Position numbers and translations under genes: made by a program
Shown: positions 18,550 through 27,771 of the stretch, one piece after another
Position numbering within the stretch: the first letter of the stretch is position 1
How the letters are laid out: every line of letters begins with the position of its first letter
Assembly (NCBI RefSeq): GCF_004362805.1
Contig: NZ_SNYF01000007.1
Coordinates: 310,001-374,000, forward strand
DNA from: Algoriphagus boseongensis
Lineage (GTDB): Bacteria > Bacteroidota > Bacteroidia > Cytophagales > Cyclobacteriaceae
DNA: 64,000 nt
Direction of reading: 5' to 3'
Notes under the pieces: model-generated
The model's input: only the letters and a program-made list of their open reading frames with translations
What the model was told of the DNA's origin: nothing
Databases searched by the model: none

Positions 18550-19146
18550 TTAAGGTGTCTTTAAAGATGCTTTAATTAAATCTTCTAAGGAAATTTCTCC
18601 TGTGGTTTTTTTGAGAATTTGAGCGATATTTTTCTCTGCCACAGCTTTTGGAAATCCCAAAGTAATTAAAGCTTGTAACGCCTCTTCTCGGATTTTATTA
18701 CTTGGGTTGAGGAAACCTAGAGGAATGGAAGGGTCAGAAGTTCCTGATTTTCCGATTTTATCTTTCAACTCCAAAATAATTCGTTGGGCAGTTTTGGCGC
18801 CGATCCCTTTTACAGCTTGGATTGTTCCAACATCATTGCTTAGAATCGCATGCTCAATTTCCTCTGTTGAAAGGGAAGATAAGATCATCAGTCCGGTATT
18901 AGGCCCGACACCGTTGATTGAAATCAATAACAGAAAAAGACGCTTTTCAGACTCCTCTTTGAATCCATACAAGGTATGAGCATCCTCCTTAATATGAAGA
19001 AAAGTCAAGAGTTTGATTTGCTCCTCGTCCTTGATTTTGGAGAAAGTCTGAAGCGAGATTTTTACTTGGTAGCCGACTCCACCTACATCAATGATGACAT
19101 AGGTGGGGTCTTTGAATACCAATTTTCCGCTTAGATAGGCTATCAT
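18550..19146 (-). CDS. ruvA: Holliday junction branch migration protein RuvA
   Basis: A 198-residue DNA-repair protein that binds four-way junctions and recruits the RuvB helicase. Domain I starts MIAYLSGKLVFKDPTYVIID; domain II has helix-hairpin-helix motifs (LLISINGVGPNTGLMILSSL and AVKGIGAKTAQRIILELKDK); domain III (about 150-198) holds EEALQALITLGFPKAVAEKN, the RuvB-contact part. Length is normal. The start overlaps the stop of the malic enzyme gene by four bases (ATGA), so translation is coupled. ruvB and ruvC are not in the window. Confidence 0.97.
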   Translation of the reverse strand: MIAYLSGKLVFKDPTYVIIDVGGVGYQVKISLQTFSKIKDEEQIKLLTFLHIKEDAHTLYGFKEESEKRLFLLLISINGVGPNTGLMILSSLSTEEIEHAILSNDVGTIQAVKGIGAKTAQRIILELKDKIGKSGTSDPSIPLGFLNPSNKIREEALQALITLGFPKAVAEKNIAQILKKTTGEISLEDLIKASLKTP

Positions 19147-21416
19147 AAAACGTTTCCTGAGGATTGGGCATCTACCACGGCAATTGCTACCATATTCACG
19201 ATTTCTCGGATAGAGCTTCCCAGTTGTAAAATATGAACTGGTTTATTCATTCCAAGCAAAATTGGTCCGATTGCCTCAGCATTTCCCAATTCCGCCAAGA
19301 GTTTATAAGCAATATTGGAAGAAGAAAGATCTGGGAAAATCAGGGTATTTACCGGTTGATTAGCTAGAGCTGAGAAAGGATAAACTTCCCTTTGGATCTC
19401 CTGATTAAGAGCCACATTGGCCTGCATTTCACCCTCAATGATCAAGTCTGGATATTTTGCTTTTGCCAAAGCTGTAGCTTTTGCCATTTTGTCGGCAGTA
19501 TCACCTTTAGCAGATCCAAAATTGGAATATGACAACAAGGCAATTCTTGGCTCCATATTGAAAAACTTCACAGCATTAGCCGTAAGTCCAATAATATCCA
19601 CCAATTCTTCTGCGGTTGGATCGACGTTCACCGTCGCATCTGAGAAGAAATAAGGGCCTTTTGGAGTATTCATAATATACATCCCTGCCACCCGATTTAC
19701 ACCAGGTTTTACTCCGATTGAATGAAGAGAAGGAAGGATGGTTTTAGGATAGTCTCTGGTCAAACCCGAAATAAAGGCATCTGCATACCCGTATTCTACC
19801 ATCATCGCTCCGAAGTAATTTCTCTCCCTTACAAATCTTTGGGCATCGAAAATGGTCATGCCTTTTCGCTTTCTTCGATCATAGAGAAGTTTGCCAAATT
19901 CCTCCAGCATATCTACTTCCTCCATCGGATCGATGATAGTCACATTCGCCAAATCCAAAGAATTACTTTCGATTAGGGAAAGGATTTTTTCTTTTTTACC
20001 CAAAAGGATTGGAATGGCAATTTTTTCGTCCCGGATAATCTGAGCGGCCTTAAGAATTTTCAGGTTGTCAGCTTCTCCAAATACGACTCGTTTCGGGTCT
20101 TTTTTGGCTCTTCCGATTACCACTTGCATCAATCGCTGATCAATACCGATCCGCTTTTGCAATTCCAGTTCATAAGCTTCCCAATCCTCGATTTGCTTTT
20201 TGGCAACTCCAGAATCAATAGCGGCTTTTGCCACTGCAGGGGCGATGGTAGTAATTAGTCTCGGATCAACTGGTTTTGGGATAAGGTAAAATCTTCCAAA
20301 TCCAAGGTTGGTTTCTCCGTATGCTTTATTTACAGTTTCAGGAACGGGTTCTTTGGCTAGTTTCGCAATTGCCCTTGCTGCTGCCAATTTCATTTCCTCA
20401 TTGATGACTGTGGCTCTTACGTCCAAGGCTCCTCGAAAAATGTATGGGAAGCCCAAGACATTGTTTACCTGATTTGGATGGTCAGACCTTCCTGTAGCCA
20501 TGATGACATCCTCTCTGGCCTCGATGGCGTCCTCATAGGAGATTTCCGGATCAGGGTTGGCCAAGGCAAAAACAATTGGGTTAGGGGCCATGGATTTGAT
20601 CATTTCCTGAGAAATGATATTTCCTGCAGAAAGTCCCAAAAACACGTCTGCTCCAGGTAAGGCTTGAGCTATTGTATGGATATCAAGAGACGTGGCAAAT
20701 TCTTGGTGAATATCCAAAATTTCTGGTCGGTCGGTGCGGATTACTCCATCCTTGTCGCAGACAATAATATTTTCTTTTTTGACGCCAAGACTGACATAAA
20801 ATCTAAGACAGGAAATTGCCGCAGCTCCAGCGCCGGATACAACCAATTTGATATCCTCGATATTTTTTTCAACGATTTCCAAACCATTGATCAAGGCTGC
20901 TCCAGAAATGATTGCTGTTCCGTGCTGGTCATCATGCATGACCGGGATATTCATTTCCTGCTTCAAAGTCTGTTCGATTTCAAAGCATTCCGGAGCCTTG
21001 ATGTCTTCCAGGTTTATCCCCCCAAAAGTAGGCTCTAGGGATTTGATGATCTGGATAAGTTTTTTGGGATCGCTTTCATCGATCTCCAAATCAAACACAT
21101 CAATTCCAGCAAATTTCTTGAATAATACACCTTTGCCTTCCATTACAGGTTTTGAGGCAGAAGGTCCAATATTCCCTAATCCAAGTACTGCTGTACCGTT
21201 GGAGATTACAGCGACAAGATTGCCTTTGGTGGTGTATTTGTAGATTTTTTCCGGGTCAGCTGCAATTTCTTTGCAAGGTTCTGCTACCCCAGGAGAATAG
21301 GCCAGTGCCAAATCGAGCTGACTGGAAACTGGCTTGGTTGGGATTACTTCAATTTTTCCGGGAGAGCCCTGGCTATGGTAATTGAGGGCGTCTTCTTTTC
21401 GGATTTTAATAGCCAT
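19143..21416 (-). CDS. maeB: NADP-dependent malic enzyme fused to a phosphotransacetylase-like domain
   Basis: A 757-residue protein. Residues about 1-420 form the malic enzyme, which decarboxylates malate to pyruvate with NADP: SPGKIEVIPTKP, LALAYSPGVAEPC, NGTAVLGLGNIGP, a metal site around MHDDQHGTAIISGAAL, and VVSGAGAAAISCLRFYVSLG as the nucleotide fold. Residues about 430-757 resemble phosphate acetyltransferase (RVVFGEADNLKILKAAQII, SGLTRDYPKTILPSL, QANVALNQEIQREVYPFSAL), which in MaeB is a regulatory, usually non-catalytic domain sensing acetyl-CoA. The ATG at 21416 (MAIKIRKEDALNYHS) is chosen over one at 21461, because the latter overlaps the DUF4837 gene and adds an unrelated stretch. 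It provides NADPH and pyruvate. Confidence 0.95.
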   Translation of the reverse strand: MAIKIRKEDALNYHSQGSPGKIEVIPTKPVSSQLDLALAYSPGVAEPCKEIAADPEKIYKYTTKGNLVAVISNGTAVLGLGNIGPSASKPVMEGKGVLFKKFAGIDVFDLEIDESDPKKLIQIIKSLEPTFGGINLEDIKAPECFEIEQTLKQEMNIPVMHDDQHGTAIISGAALINGLEIVEKNIEDIKLVVSGAGAAAISCLRFYVSLGVKKENIIVCDKDGVIRTDRPEILDIHQEFATSLDIHTIAQALPGADVFLGLSAGNIISQEMIKSMAPNPIVFALANPDPEISYEDAIEAREDVIMATGRSDHPNQVNNVLGFPYIFRGALDVRATVINEEMKLAAARAIAKLAKEPVPETVNKAYGETNLGFGRFYLIPKPVDPRLITTIAPAVAKAAIDSGVAKKQIEDWEAYELELQKRIGIDQRLMQVVIGRAKKDPKRVVFGEADNLKILKAAQIIRDEKIAIPILLGKKEKILSLIESNSLDLANVTIIDPMEEVDMLEEFGKLLYDRRKRKGMTIFDAQRFVRERNYFGAMMVEYGYADAFISGLTRDYPKTILPSLHSIGVKPGVNRVAGMYIMNTPKGPYFFSDATVNVDPTAEELVDIIGLTANAVKFFNMEPRIALLSYSNFGSAKGDTADKMAKATALAKAKYPDLIIEGEMQANVALNQEIQREVYPFSALANQPVNTLIFPDLSSSNIAYKLLAELGNAEAIGPILLGMNKPVHILQLGSSIREIVNMVAIAVVDAQSSGNVL

Positions 21417-21436
21417 AAATGGGTGGTTAGTCTGGG

Positions 21437-22528
21437 TTAGGCACCTTGGTTTTCGGTCCAACTGACATTTGTCTTCAGAAGAATGGTTTGTATTTCCCGA
21501 AGGGCATCTCGATGAACTTCGTTCGGGTAATATACAAATCCTTCCATGTAGTAAAGTTTGCCTTTTTTCTCATCCACCATGATATAACCCAAATAGGTCC
21601 CTCCCATGCTGATGTTGTTAGTCCTCCAGGTGCCTCTGATTTCGACCGTAAAATTATCATTTATCACCATGTTTCTGAACGCGGGTGGGATTTGTTTTTC
21701 ACTGGTCACAAAAGAATCAGGGTTTTCAGGATCTCCAAAAATGTGGGTTTTGGTGATGGAGTCTCTGAGCGCCAGGATGTTTTCAGGGAAAGTTTGTTCC
21801 TCTGAAGTGTAATTTGTTTCGTAAAAAAACACACTAATATCAGGACGTCTTTCTGTAGGGGAGGGCTGTCTCAACCAAAGAAAATCATCCTCTACTTTCG
21901 CTATTTGGTAAGAAACAGGAGGATTGATTTCAATGCCTAGGTTATCCTTAGCTTCTTTTTGGGCTGCGGAATTCTTTCTGGCCAAAAGACCTTTTTCCAG
22001 TCTCCCTCTTTCTCTAACCTCAAAGAGATTTTGAAGGCGGTCTCTATTTTTCTTTAGATTGGCGATAAGCTCTTCCTCGTTATTTCCAAATAAATACAAG
22101 ACCTCCTGACCCACTGCATATTCATCCTCCATTCTTAAGGAAAACAAGTTTGGATCAGCCGCAGCTTTATCCTTTGACTCTTTGGAAAATTGGGAATTGA
22201 TGATTTGGCTTCCGGGAGTTTTATCATCAAAAGTGGTGACGTAAACTAGGTTAGTGAAGTTTTTAAGCATTCTGGTCATTGCTGCTGGATCCACACGATG
22301 TACTTTAAACATGGCTTCAGATCTGAGCATTCCAGGAAGATCAGCCTCGAATATTTTTCTTAATTCTTCCCCAACAGGGCCTGCCCATTTTGCAGAATCA
22401 ATAGCTAATACGATTTCACCAATAGAGCCTTTGGCCTTTGGCTTTGAACTAGAACCCATTCCTTCTTCTCCACATGAATAGAGGATAGCTGTAAGGGCAA
22501 TTATAAAAGGGATAATTATCTTCTTCAT
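21437..22528 (-). CDS. DUF4837 family lipoprotein
   Basis: A 363-residue predicted lipoprotein: the signal IIPFIIALTAILYSC gives lipidated Cys19 and is followed by GEEGMGSSSKPK, a typical flexible tether. The body contains GSIGEIVLAIDSAKWAG and VGEELRKIFEADLPGMLRSE at the N-terminal side and TVEIRGTWRTNNISMGG with GYIMVDEKKGKLYYMEGFVY near the C-terminus, which I recognise as DUF4837, a Bacteroidota-restricted family of unknown function. It lies 20 bases before maeB and 100 bases after the transglycosylase gene. Its regular place near ruvA/sprA suggests an envelope role, but no activity can be inferred. Confidence 0.85.
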   Translation of the reverse strand: MKKIIIPFIIALTAILYSCGEEGMGSSSKPKAKGSIGEIVLAIDSAKWAGPVGEELRKIFEADLPGMLRSEAMFKVHRVDPAAMTRMLKNFTNLVYVTTFDDKTPGSQIINSQFSKESKDKAAADPNLFSLRMEDEYAVGQEVLYLFGNNEEELIANLKKNRDRLQNLFEVRERGRLEKGLLARKNSAAQKEAKDNLGIEINPPVSYQIAKVEDDFLWLRQPSPTERRPDISVFFYETNYTSEEQTFPENILALRDSITKTHIFGDPENPDSFVTSEKQIPPAFRNMVINDNFTVEIRGTWRTNNISMGGTYLGYIMVDEKKGKLYYMEGFVYYPNEVHRDALREIQTILLKTNVSWTENQGA

Positions 22529-22628
22529 GTTCCTTTAGTTGAACTTTTGATAAATATAAAGATTATCGGCCTGAGGCCTTCCGGGGTGCTTAAAAAATAA
22601 GTTAAATGATCCTAAGTAGGGATGATTC

Positions 22629-24020
22629 CTAGCCTATAATCAACTTCTGGCCTGGCTTGATGTTGTTAGAATTCAGGTTGTTCAATCTTTTAATCTGCTC
22701 CACAGTCATGGAATGCTTTTGAGAGATGATCCACAATGAATCTCCAGGTCGGACAGTGTAAGTTTTGCTTCCTCCAGAATTGGTGTTTTCAGCAAGTGTA
22801 GAATTTTGAGAGGATCTGGAATAAAGGTAAAGCGTTTGTCCAACTCGAATAAGATTGGAATTTAGGTTATTCCATTGCTTGATTTGAGTAATCGTTACTC
22901 CATGCCTGTCTGCAATTTTTCCTAAAACGTCACCGGATCGAACTTTGTAAGTCACCCGATTAGAGTTCGAAGAAGCTACTGCAGTTTCAACTGGGACTAC
23001 ATTTAAATTGGTATTTGAAGCCAAAAGAACTTGTGGCTGATTACCAAGAGAATCACTAATCCAAGCCAGGTTTTCCTTCAGGAAAATGGATTTGGATTTT
23101 GGAATTCTAATTTCCATGGATCGATTGGTCTCCGGGATTTTTCGATTCTTAATAGAGGGATTGAGTTCCTCCAAGTCCTTGATACAGATGTCTGCCAATT
23201 CGGAAAGTTTTTCCATTTGGAAAGCTCTTTCAAATCTGATCTTTTCGTATTCGATAGGGTAAGTGGGCTCTTCCAAATGGAAATTATGCTCTTCCAAGTG
23301 ATTTAGGATATAGAGCATGGCCTGGAATTGAGGAACGTATCCTCTTGTTTCTTTTGGAAGGTAATTATAAATGCCCCAAAAAGTGGTTTTTCCTCCTGAT
23401 CTTCTGATTGCTTTTCGGACATTTCCCGGTCCGCAATTGTAAGCAGCTAAGGCTACTTCCCAATTTCCGAACATTCTGTAAAGTGACTTTAAATATTTAG
23501 CTGCAGCGTCGGTTGAAAGTTCAGGATCCATTCGGTCATCTACGTCATTGTTGACATGCATGCCATACATCCGACCTGTTGCGGGCATAAATTGCCAAAG
23601 CCCCATGGCGCCAACTCGAGACTTAATCTGAGGGTCCAGACCAGATTCGATGATGGAAAGAAATTCGATTTCCTCTGGCATTTCGTGTTTTCTCAAGGTC
23701 TCTTCAAACATTGGGAAAAACTTGTCCTTTCGGGCTAGGACCATTTTTGTGTAGTCTCTATTGCGAACGGTAAAATATTGGATAAATGAAAAAATCCGGT
23801 CGTTTAGCTCAAAAGGCATCCCGGTCTTCATGGCCTTGATTCTTTGCTCTACTTCCTCGTAGGTGAAATCAGGGATGTATTCGTAGTGATAATTTGGCAT
23901 TACTTCTTCTGAGAAAAGTTCTGCCGCCTCTAAGGGTTCGTCCTGTGAAAAAGCTTCGTTTAAGGGGATCAAAGCAGCAACAAGGGCTGCTAGGATTGTG
24001 CTTTTCAAAGTCTTTTTCAT
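22629..24020 (-). CDS. MltD-like lytic transglycosylase with two LysM domains
   Basis: A 463-residue exported murein hydrolase. The signal peptide ends near NEAFSQ (about residue 26). The SLT/MltD catalytic domain (about 105-260) has FLSIIESGLDP with catalytic E125, then SRVGAMGLWQFMPATGRMYG and VALAAYNCGPGNVRKA, the substrate-groove motifs of family 1 transglycosylases. Two LysM peptidoglycan-binding repeats follow (about 353-397, TYKVRSGDVLGKIADRHGVT, and about 415-462, TYTVRPGDSLWIISQKHSMT). It cleaves the MurNAc-GlcNAc bond to give 1,6-anhydro-MurNAc. It follows gatA by 13 bases. Confidence 0.95.
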   Translation of the reverse strand: MKKTLKSTILAALVAALIPLNEAFSQDEPLEAAELFSEEVMPNYHYEYIPDFTYEEVEQRIKAMKTGMPFELNDRIFSFIQYFTVRNRDYTKMVLARKDKFFPMFEETLRKHEMPEEIEFLSIIESGLDPQIKSRVGAMGLWQFMPATGRMYGMHVNNDVDDRMDPELSTDAAAKYLKSLYRMFGNWEVALAAYNCGPGNVRKAIRRSGGKTTFWGIYNYLPKETRGYVPQFQAMLYILNHLEEHNFHLEEPTYPIEYEKIRFERAFQMEKLSELADICIKDLEELNPSIKNRKIPETNRSMEIRIPKSKSIFLKENLAWISDSLGNQPQVLLASNTNLNVVPVETAVASSNSNRVTYKVRSGDVLGKIADRHGVTITQIKQWNNLNSNLIRVGQTLYLYSRSSQNSTLAENTNSGGSKTYTVRPGDSLWIISQKHSMTVEQIKRLNNLNSNNIKPGQKLIIG

Positions 24021-24033
24021 GTTGTATTCGGGT

Positions 24034-25461
24034 TTAAGAGGTAATCTGAGTTATATAATTACTAAAAGCATAAAGCTCAGCTTCTTTGAATGAGTTGGCC
24101 AATATCTGTAGCCCAATTGGCATGCCAGACTTGTCTTTGCCGTTTGGTAATGAAATTGCCGGTACTCCCGATACTGAAGCTTGGACTGTGAAGAGGTCTT
24201 CTAGATACATTGCAACTGGATCTCCACTATGCTCTCCAAACTTAAACGCTGTAGTTGGCGTAGTCGGCATGATAATATAGTCAAAATCAGCTAAAAGATT
24301 TTCAGAAAAGTCTTTAATTAATCTTCTTACTTTCTGAGCCTTAGTGAAATAGGCGTCATAATAGCTTGCCGAAAGAACGAAAGTCCCCAACATAATTCTC
24401 CGCTTCACCTCTTCGCTAAATCCTTCGCTTCTCGTCAATTTGTACATGGATTCCAAATTGTGTGCATTTGGAGTTCGATAGCCATACTTCACCCCATCAA
24501 ATCGAGAAAGGTTTGAGCTTGCTTCGGCTGTGGTGAGAATGTAATAGGTAGGAAGGGCGTACTTCAATAGCGGGAAATGAACTTCCTCAACTTCATGTCC
24601 TTCGGCTTTCAGTTTTTCCAAAACTGAAAGCGTGTTTTCTTTAATTTCGGGTTGAAGGGCAGAAGAATCAATTGTTTCCTGGATATAGGCGATTTTCACT
24701 TTCTTATCAAAGTGAAGCAGTTCGCTGTATGGGTGGACTGGTTTTCTGGAAGAAGTACTGTCCATTTCATCATGGCCAGCCATAATTTCCATCACTAAAG
24801 CATTGTCTTTGACTGTTTTTGAAAAAATGCCAATGGTATCAAAGGAGGAGGCATAAGCAATTAAACCCCAACGTGAAACTCGAGAATACGTCGGTTTCAT
24901 CCCGATAATCCCGGTAAAAGCTGCAGGTTGTCGGACAGATCCGCCTGTGTCAGTTCCTAAAGAAACAGTGCAAAGATTGGCCTGAACGGCTACTGCAGAT
25001 CCTCCAGAAGATCCTCCGGGCACTCTGGATTCGTCCAGAGCATTAAGTACTTTTCCATGAGCAGAATTTTCATTAGAGCTGCCCATGCCAAACTCATCAC
25101 AGTTGAGTCTTCCAATGATAATTGCGTCTTCATCAATCAGTCTCTGAACTGCAGTCGTTGTAAATTGGGAAATATATCCTTTGAGGATTTTGGAAGAAGC
25201 ATTGGCTTCCTGGCCCTGGTAATTCAAGACATCTTTGATGCCAACAACCATTCCGGCTAGCTTACCGGCCTTTCCTTTGGCAATCTTTTCGTCTAATTGA
25301 TCGGCTTTTTCCAGAGCGGATTGCTCATAAACATCAACGAAGGCGTTGAGATGCGCCTTCGTTTGGATGTTTTTTAAGTAATACTCAACGATTGCACGGC
25401 AATCAGTTTCTTTCTTTTCGAGCGATTTTTTGATTTCGTCGAATGAACTAAATTTCTCCAA
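24034..25461 (-). CDS. gatA: Asp-tRNA(Asn)/Glu-tRNA(Gln) amidotransferase subunit A
   Basis: A 475-residue amidase-signature protein that releases ammonia from glutamine or asparagine for amidation of mischarged Glu-tRNA(Gln). The Ser-cisSer-Lys triad is intact: K76 (VVGIKDVLN), S151 in PGGSSGGSAVA and S175 in TDTGGSVRQPAAF. The positions are three lower than the numbering I recall for S. aureus GatA. GMKPTYSRVSRWGLIAYASS is typical for GatA rather than for other amidases. gatB and gatC are not in the window, as is common in this phylum. It follows tatA by 19 bases. Confidence 0.96.
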   Translation of the reverse strand: MEKFSSFDEIKKSLEKKETDCRAIVEYYLKNIQTKAHLNAFVDVYEQSALEKADQLDEKIAKGKAGKLAGMVVGIKDVLNYQGQEANASSKILKGYISQFTTTAVQRLIDEDAIIIGRLNCDEFGMGSSNENSAHGKVLNALDESRVPGGSSGGSAVAVQANLCTVSLGTDTGGSVRQPAAFTGIIGMKPTYSRVSRWGLIAYASSFDTIGIFSKTVKDNALVMEIMAGHDEMDSTSSRKPVHPYSELLHFDKKVKIAYIQETIDSSALQPEIKENTLSVLEKLKAEGHEVEEVHFPLLKYALPTYYILTTAEASSNLSRFDGVKYGYRTPNAHNLESMYKLTRSEGFSEEVKRRIMLGTFVLSASYYDAYFTKAQKVRRLIKDFSENLLADFDYIIMPTTPTTAFKFGEHSGDPVAMYLEDLFTVQASVSGVPAISLPNGKDKSGMPIGLQILANSFKEAELYAFSNYITQITS

Positions 25462-25480
25462 TGTTACTTGGCTTAGGGGA

Positions 25481-25678
25481 TTACTTCTTTTTGTCTTTCA
25501 GCCCATCTTCAAGATCGTTCTGAATTTCTTTGGTAGCATCTTTGAATTCTCTGATGCCACGACCCAATCCTCGGGCCAATTCAGGGATCCTTTTTGCACC
25601 AAACAAAAGGAGGATTACCAGGATAATTAAAATCAAAGAACCTCCGCCCATGTTTTGAATGAAACCTAATGTAGTCAT
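25481..25678 (-). CDS. tatA: Twin-arginine translocase subunit TatA/TatE
   Basis: A 65-residue single-span protein of the Tat export pore. The hydrophobic helix [14 protein letters not shown] is followed by the conserved [20 protein letters not shown] amphipathic helix and a charged tail, all standard for TatA. Tat exports folded, often cofactor-bearing, proteins. A consensus promoter lies 31-60 bases upstream, so tatA probably begins the leftward transcript that continues into gatA and the transglycosylase. TatC is not in the window. Confidence 0.96.
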   Translation of the reverse strand: MTTLGFIQNMGGGSLILIILVILLLFGAKRIPELARGLGRGIREFKDATKEIQNDLEDGLKDKKK

Positions 25679-25708
25679 GATGGTGTGTGTTTAAGGATAT
25701 ACAGGTTA

Positions 25709-25738
25709 CAAAGATACAACTGTCGGTCGCTTAGCCAA
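25709..25738 (-). promoter_or_regulatory. Consensus Bacteroidota promoter of tatA-gatA
   Basis: The minus strand has TTG (25738-25736), a 19-base spacer and TATCTTTG (25716-25709), a full match to the -7 consensus TAnnTTTG. The ATG of tatA is 31 bases downstream. Confidence 0.75.
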
Positions 25739-25788
25739 GGTTCCCGCGACTTCTATTAATCTTTTTTATGAATGTACGATTTTTGAAT

Positions 25789-27030
25789 CTATTTGGATGT
25801 AATCCATGCTGCGGGGTCCATGATTTGTAGACCTTTCCAAGTTTCGAAGTGAACTTCAGCCTGCCCTTCAGCATTGGTGGATACCTGTCCGATGGATTCT
25901 TTGGCCTTTACATTCTGGCCAACTTTTACCGATACAGATTTTAAACGACTGTAAAGTGTGAAATATTCTCCGTGCTTAATTATAACAGTCAAGCCAAATC
26001 CCGGCAAGGTGGAAATCTTACTCACTGTCCCATCGAATACTGACCGAACATTAGAGTTGGGCTGGGTACGAATTTCCAGACCATCGCTGTCCAATACAAT
26101 TCCTTTCAAGGTCGGGTGAGGGTAAGTTCCGTAACCAATTGAAACAAATCCGGTTTCTACAGGCCAAGGTAATTTACCTCTGTTTCCAGCAAAAGAACTT
26201 GATAAGGCCGCAGCTTCAGGTGTCATTGGCATGGAAGTACCAGCACGTTTGGTCGTAGTACTGTTGGTTTTATTGGCTTCGGCTTCAGCTCTTCGGATTT
26301 CATCTTCGATGGCAGCTTTGATCATTCTGTTGAGCTGCTCTTGCTGCTTTTTAGTCGCTGCGATCTGTCGCTGGATATCTCGTTCTTTTCTGGAAAGTGT
26401 ATTGACCAAGCCTTGCTGGTCTTTTCTCATTTTTTCCAGCTTTTCCCGCTCAGTTCGCTCTTCTGCTAGGACAACCACCTTCTCTTCTTTTCTCTGATCC
26501 AGCAAAACTCGTTGTTCGGCCAATTCAGCAGTTAATTTCACAATTTGCTCGGCTTGCTGTTTTCGGCTGTCGCTGTACTGCTTGAGGTATTTTAGCCTCA
26601 TGTACAATTGATTGAAATTTGTTGAGCTAAACACAAAAGCCACGATCGATAAGCCTCGATTTAATTTGGATGAATTGTAAATCATCCTTGCATATTCTGC
26701 TTTTAGGTCCTGGAGTTGCTGCTCTTGGCTTCGGATTTTTCTTTCTGTTTCCTCAATTTCCTGATTGATCAACCTAACTTCCCGATCCAAGGTATTTACC
26801 AATCGGTTTTGGGTTTGAAATTGCTGGGTAATGGCATTCAGCTCACCGATTGAGGTTCTTTTTGTGGCTGTTGTTTGTTTAAGAATAGCGTCAAATTCTC
26901 TCAATCTGGCCTGTACTTCGGCTTTTTCTCGCTCCAGTTCCTCTCTGGATTTTTTTGTCTGAGAAAAAATTTCCCCTGAGAAATAAGTCAGACAAAAAAT
27001 AAATAAAACGGTGTATTTCAGAATTCTCAT
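25789..27030 (-). CDS. EnvC/NlpD-like murein hydrolase activator with degenerate LytM (M23) domain
   Basis: A 413-residue secreted protein. The signal peptide ends near GEIFSQ. Residues about 25-260 form long coiled coils (REELEREKAEVQARLREF; repeated QQL/KEEK/ERT segments). The C-terminal about 290-410 region aligns by eye with M23 peptidases (GYGTYPHPTLKGIV, SVFDGTVSKISTLPGFGLTV, IIKHGEYFTLYSRL). The zinc ligands are altered: HxGID is read as DSDGLEI, YxHL as YSRL, and the final HxH as EVHF. It is therefore probably not a peptidase but an activator of amidases during septum splitting, as for EnvC. It follows the DUF4292 gene by three bases. Confidence 0.88.
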   Translation of the reverse strand: MRILKYTVLFIFCLTYFSGEIFSQTKKSREELEREKAEVQARLREFDAILKQTTATKRTSIGELNAITQQFQTQNRLVNTLDREVRLINQEIEETERKIRSQEQQLQDLKAEYARMIYNSSKLNRGLSIVAFVFSSTNFNQLYMRLKYLKQYSDSRKQQAEQIVKLTAELAEQRVLLDQRKEEKVVVLAEERTEREKLEKMRKDQQGLVNTLSRKERDIQRQIAATKKQQEQLNRMIKAAIEDEIRRAEAEANKTNSTTTKRAGTSMPMTPEAAALSSSFAGNRGKLPWPVETGFVSIGYGTYPHPTLKGIVLDSDGLEIRTQPNSNVRSVFDGTVSKISTLPGFGLTVIIKHGEYFTLYSRLKSVSVKVGQNVKAKESIGQVSTNAEGQAEVHFETWKGLQIMDPAAWITSK

Positions 27031-27033
27031 AAA

Positions 27034-27771
27034 TCAAAATCTGAAAGGAAAGCTAAGTGGACTTGAATTTGGATCAATGGATGTCCATTCTAAATGAACA
27101 ATAGTGGTTTGACTTCCCTCTGGAAGTCTGTAGGCAAATTTAAATAATACCTCTGCCGGAAAAGGTTGGGAATTTGCATCCAAGAACTTTGGAAAACTCG
27201 CCAAAAGGGAGCCCCGGTCATCCAAAGAATTTGAACTCATTTCAGAGACTTTTCTATGGGAGGTTTCCACTTTGCTGAAATAACGGACTCCGTTTCTTGT
27301 TTGGGTCAATTCGTACTTTTTACCAACCTTAACCAATCTGTCCTGATAGTCGAAAGGGAAGGGAGTATTGGCCCAGAGGATATTCTGAAAAATCTCCAAG
27401 GAAAGTTTCAAACCATACAGCCGCTCGAATTCTTCATAGGTTAAGTTGACATCGTCTTGCCCGACTCTATCCCGAATTTGGATTTTCTCCTGAGTGAAAA
27501 GTCCTCTGATTGCCTCCATTCCCATTCCCGGGGACATGGTAAACCAAAGTACACTATCTTTTTTAGCCCGTAGACTGAGTGTTCCTCGCGTTATTTTTCC
27601 GGATTCTTCCTCAATTACGATTTTTGCTTTGGCACTTAGGTATTCATATTCAGCCTCTACTGGCTCGAATTCCTTCATTTCTTCTCCACCATCAAAAAGA
27701 ATTGTCTTTTTGGAACAGCTTGCCAAGGAGACTAAGCCGAAAAGAACAAGGGCTGCAAAAAGTTTATTCAT
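27034..27771 (-). CDS. DUF4292 lipoprotein, LolB-like
   Basis: A 245-residue lipoprotein: LFGLVSLASC gives the lipid cysteine near residue 19, followed by SKKTILFDGG. The body resembles the LolA/LolB fold: YEYLSAKAKIVIEEESGK then DSVLWFTMSPGMGMEAIRGL, where LolB has a hydrophobic loop and the phrase about substrate P-G-M. In Bacteroidota this family (DUF4292) is a candidate outer-membrane lipoprotein acceptor, but this is inference from fold similarity. It overlaps the TPR gene upstream by eight bases and precedes the EnvC-like gene by three bases; this TPR-DUF4292-EnvC order recurs in the phylum as far as I recall. Confidence 0.8.
   Translation of the reverse strand: MNKLFAALVLFGLVSLASCSKKTILFDGGEEMKEFEPVEAEYEYLSAKAKIVIEEESGKITRGTLSLRAKKDSVLWFTMSPGMGMEAIRGLFTQEKIQIRDRVGQDDVNLTYEEFERLYGLKLSLEIFQNILWANTPFPFDYQDRLVKVGKKYELTQTRNGVRYFSKVETSHRKVSEMSSNSLDDRGSLLASFPKFLDANSQPFPAEVLFKFAYRLPEGSQTTIVHLEWTSIDPNSSPLSFPFRF

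Noticed and set aside
22561-22600. GC-rich GGCC...GGCC short palindrome between the transglycosylase and DUF4837 genes as a terminator
   Set aside because: Four-base stem with no T-run; not distinguishable from chance.
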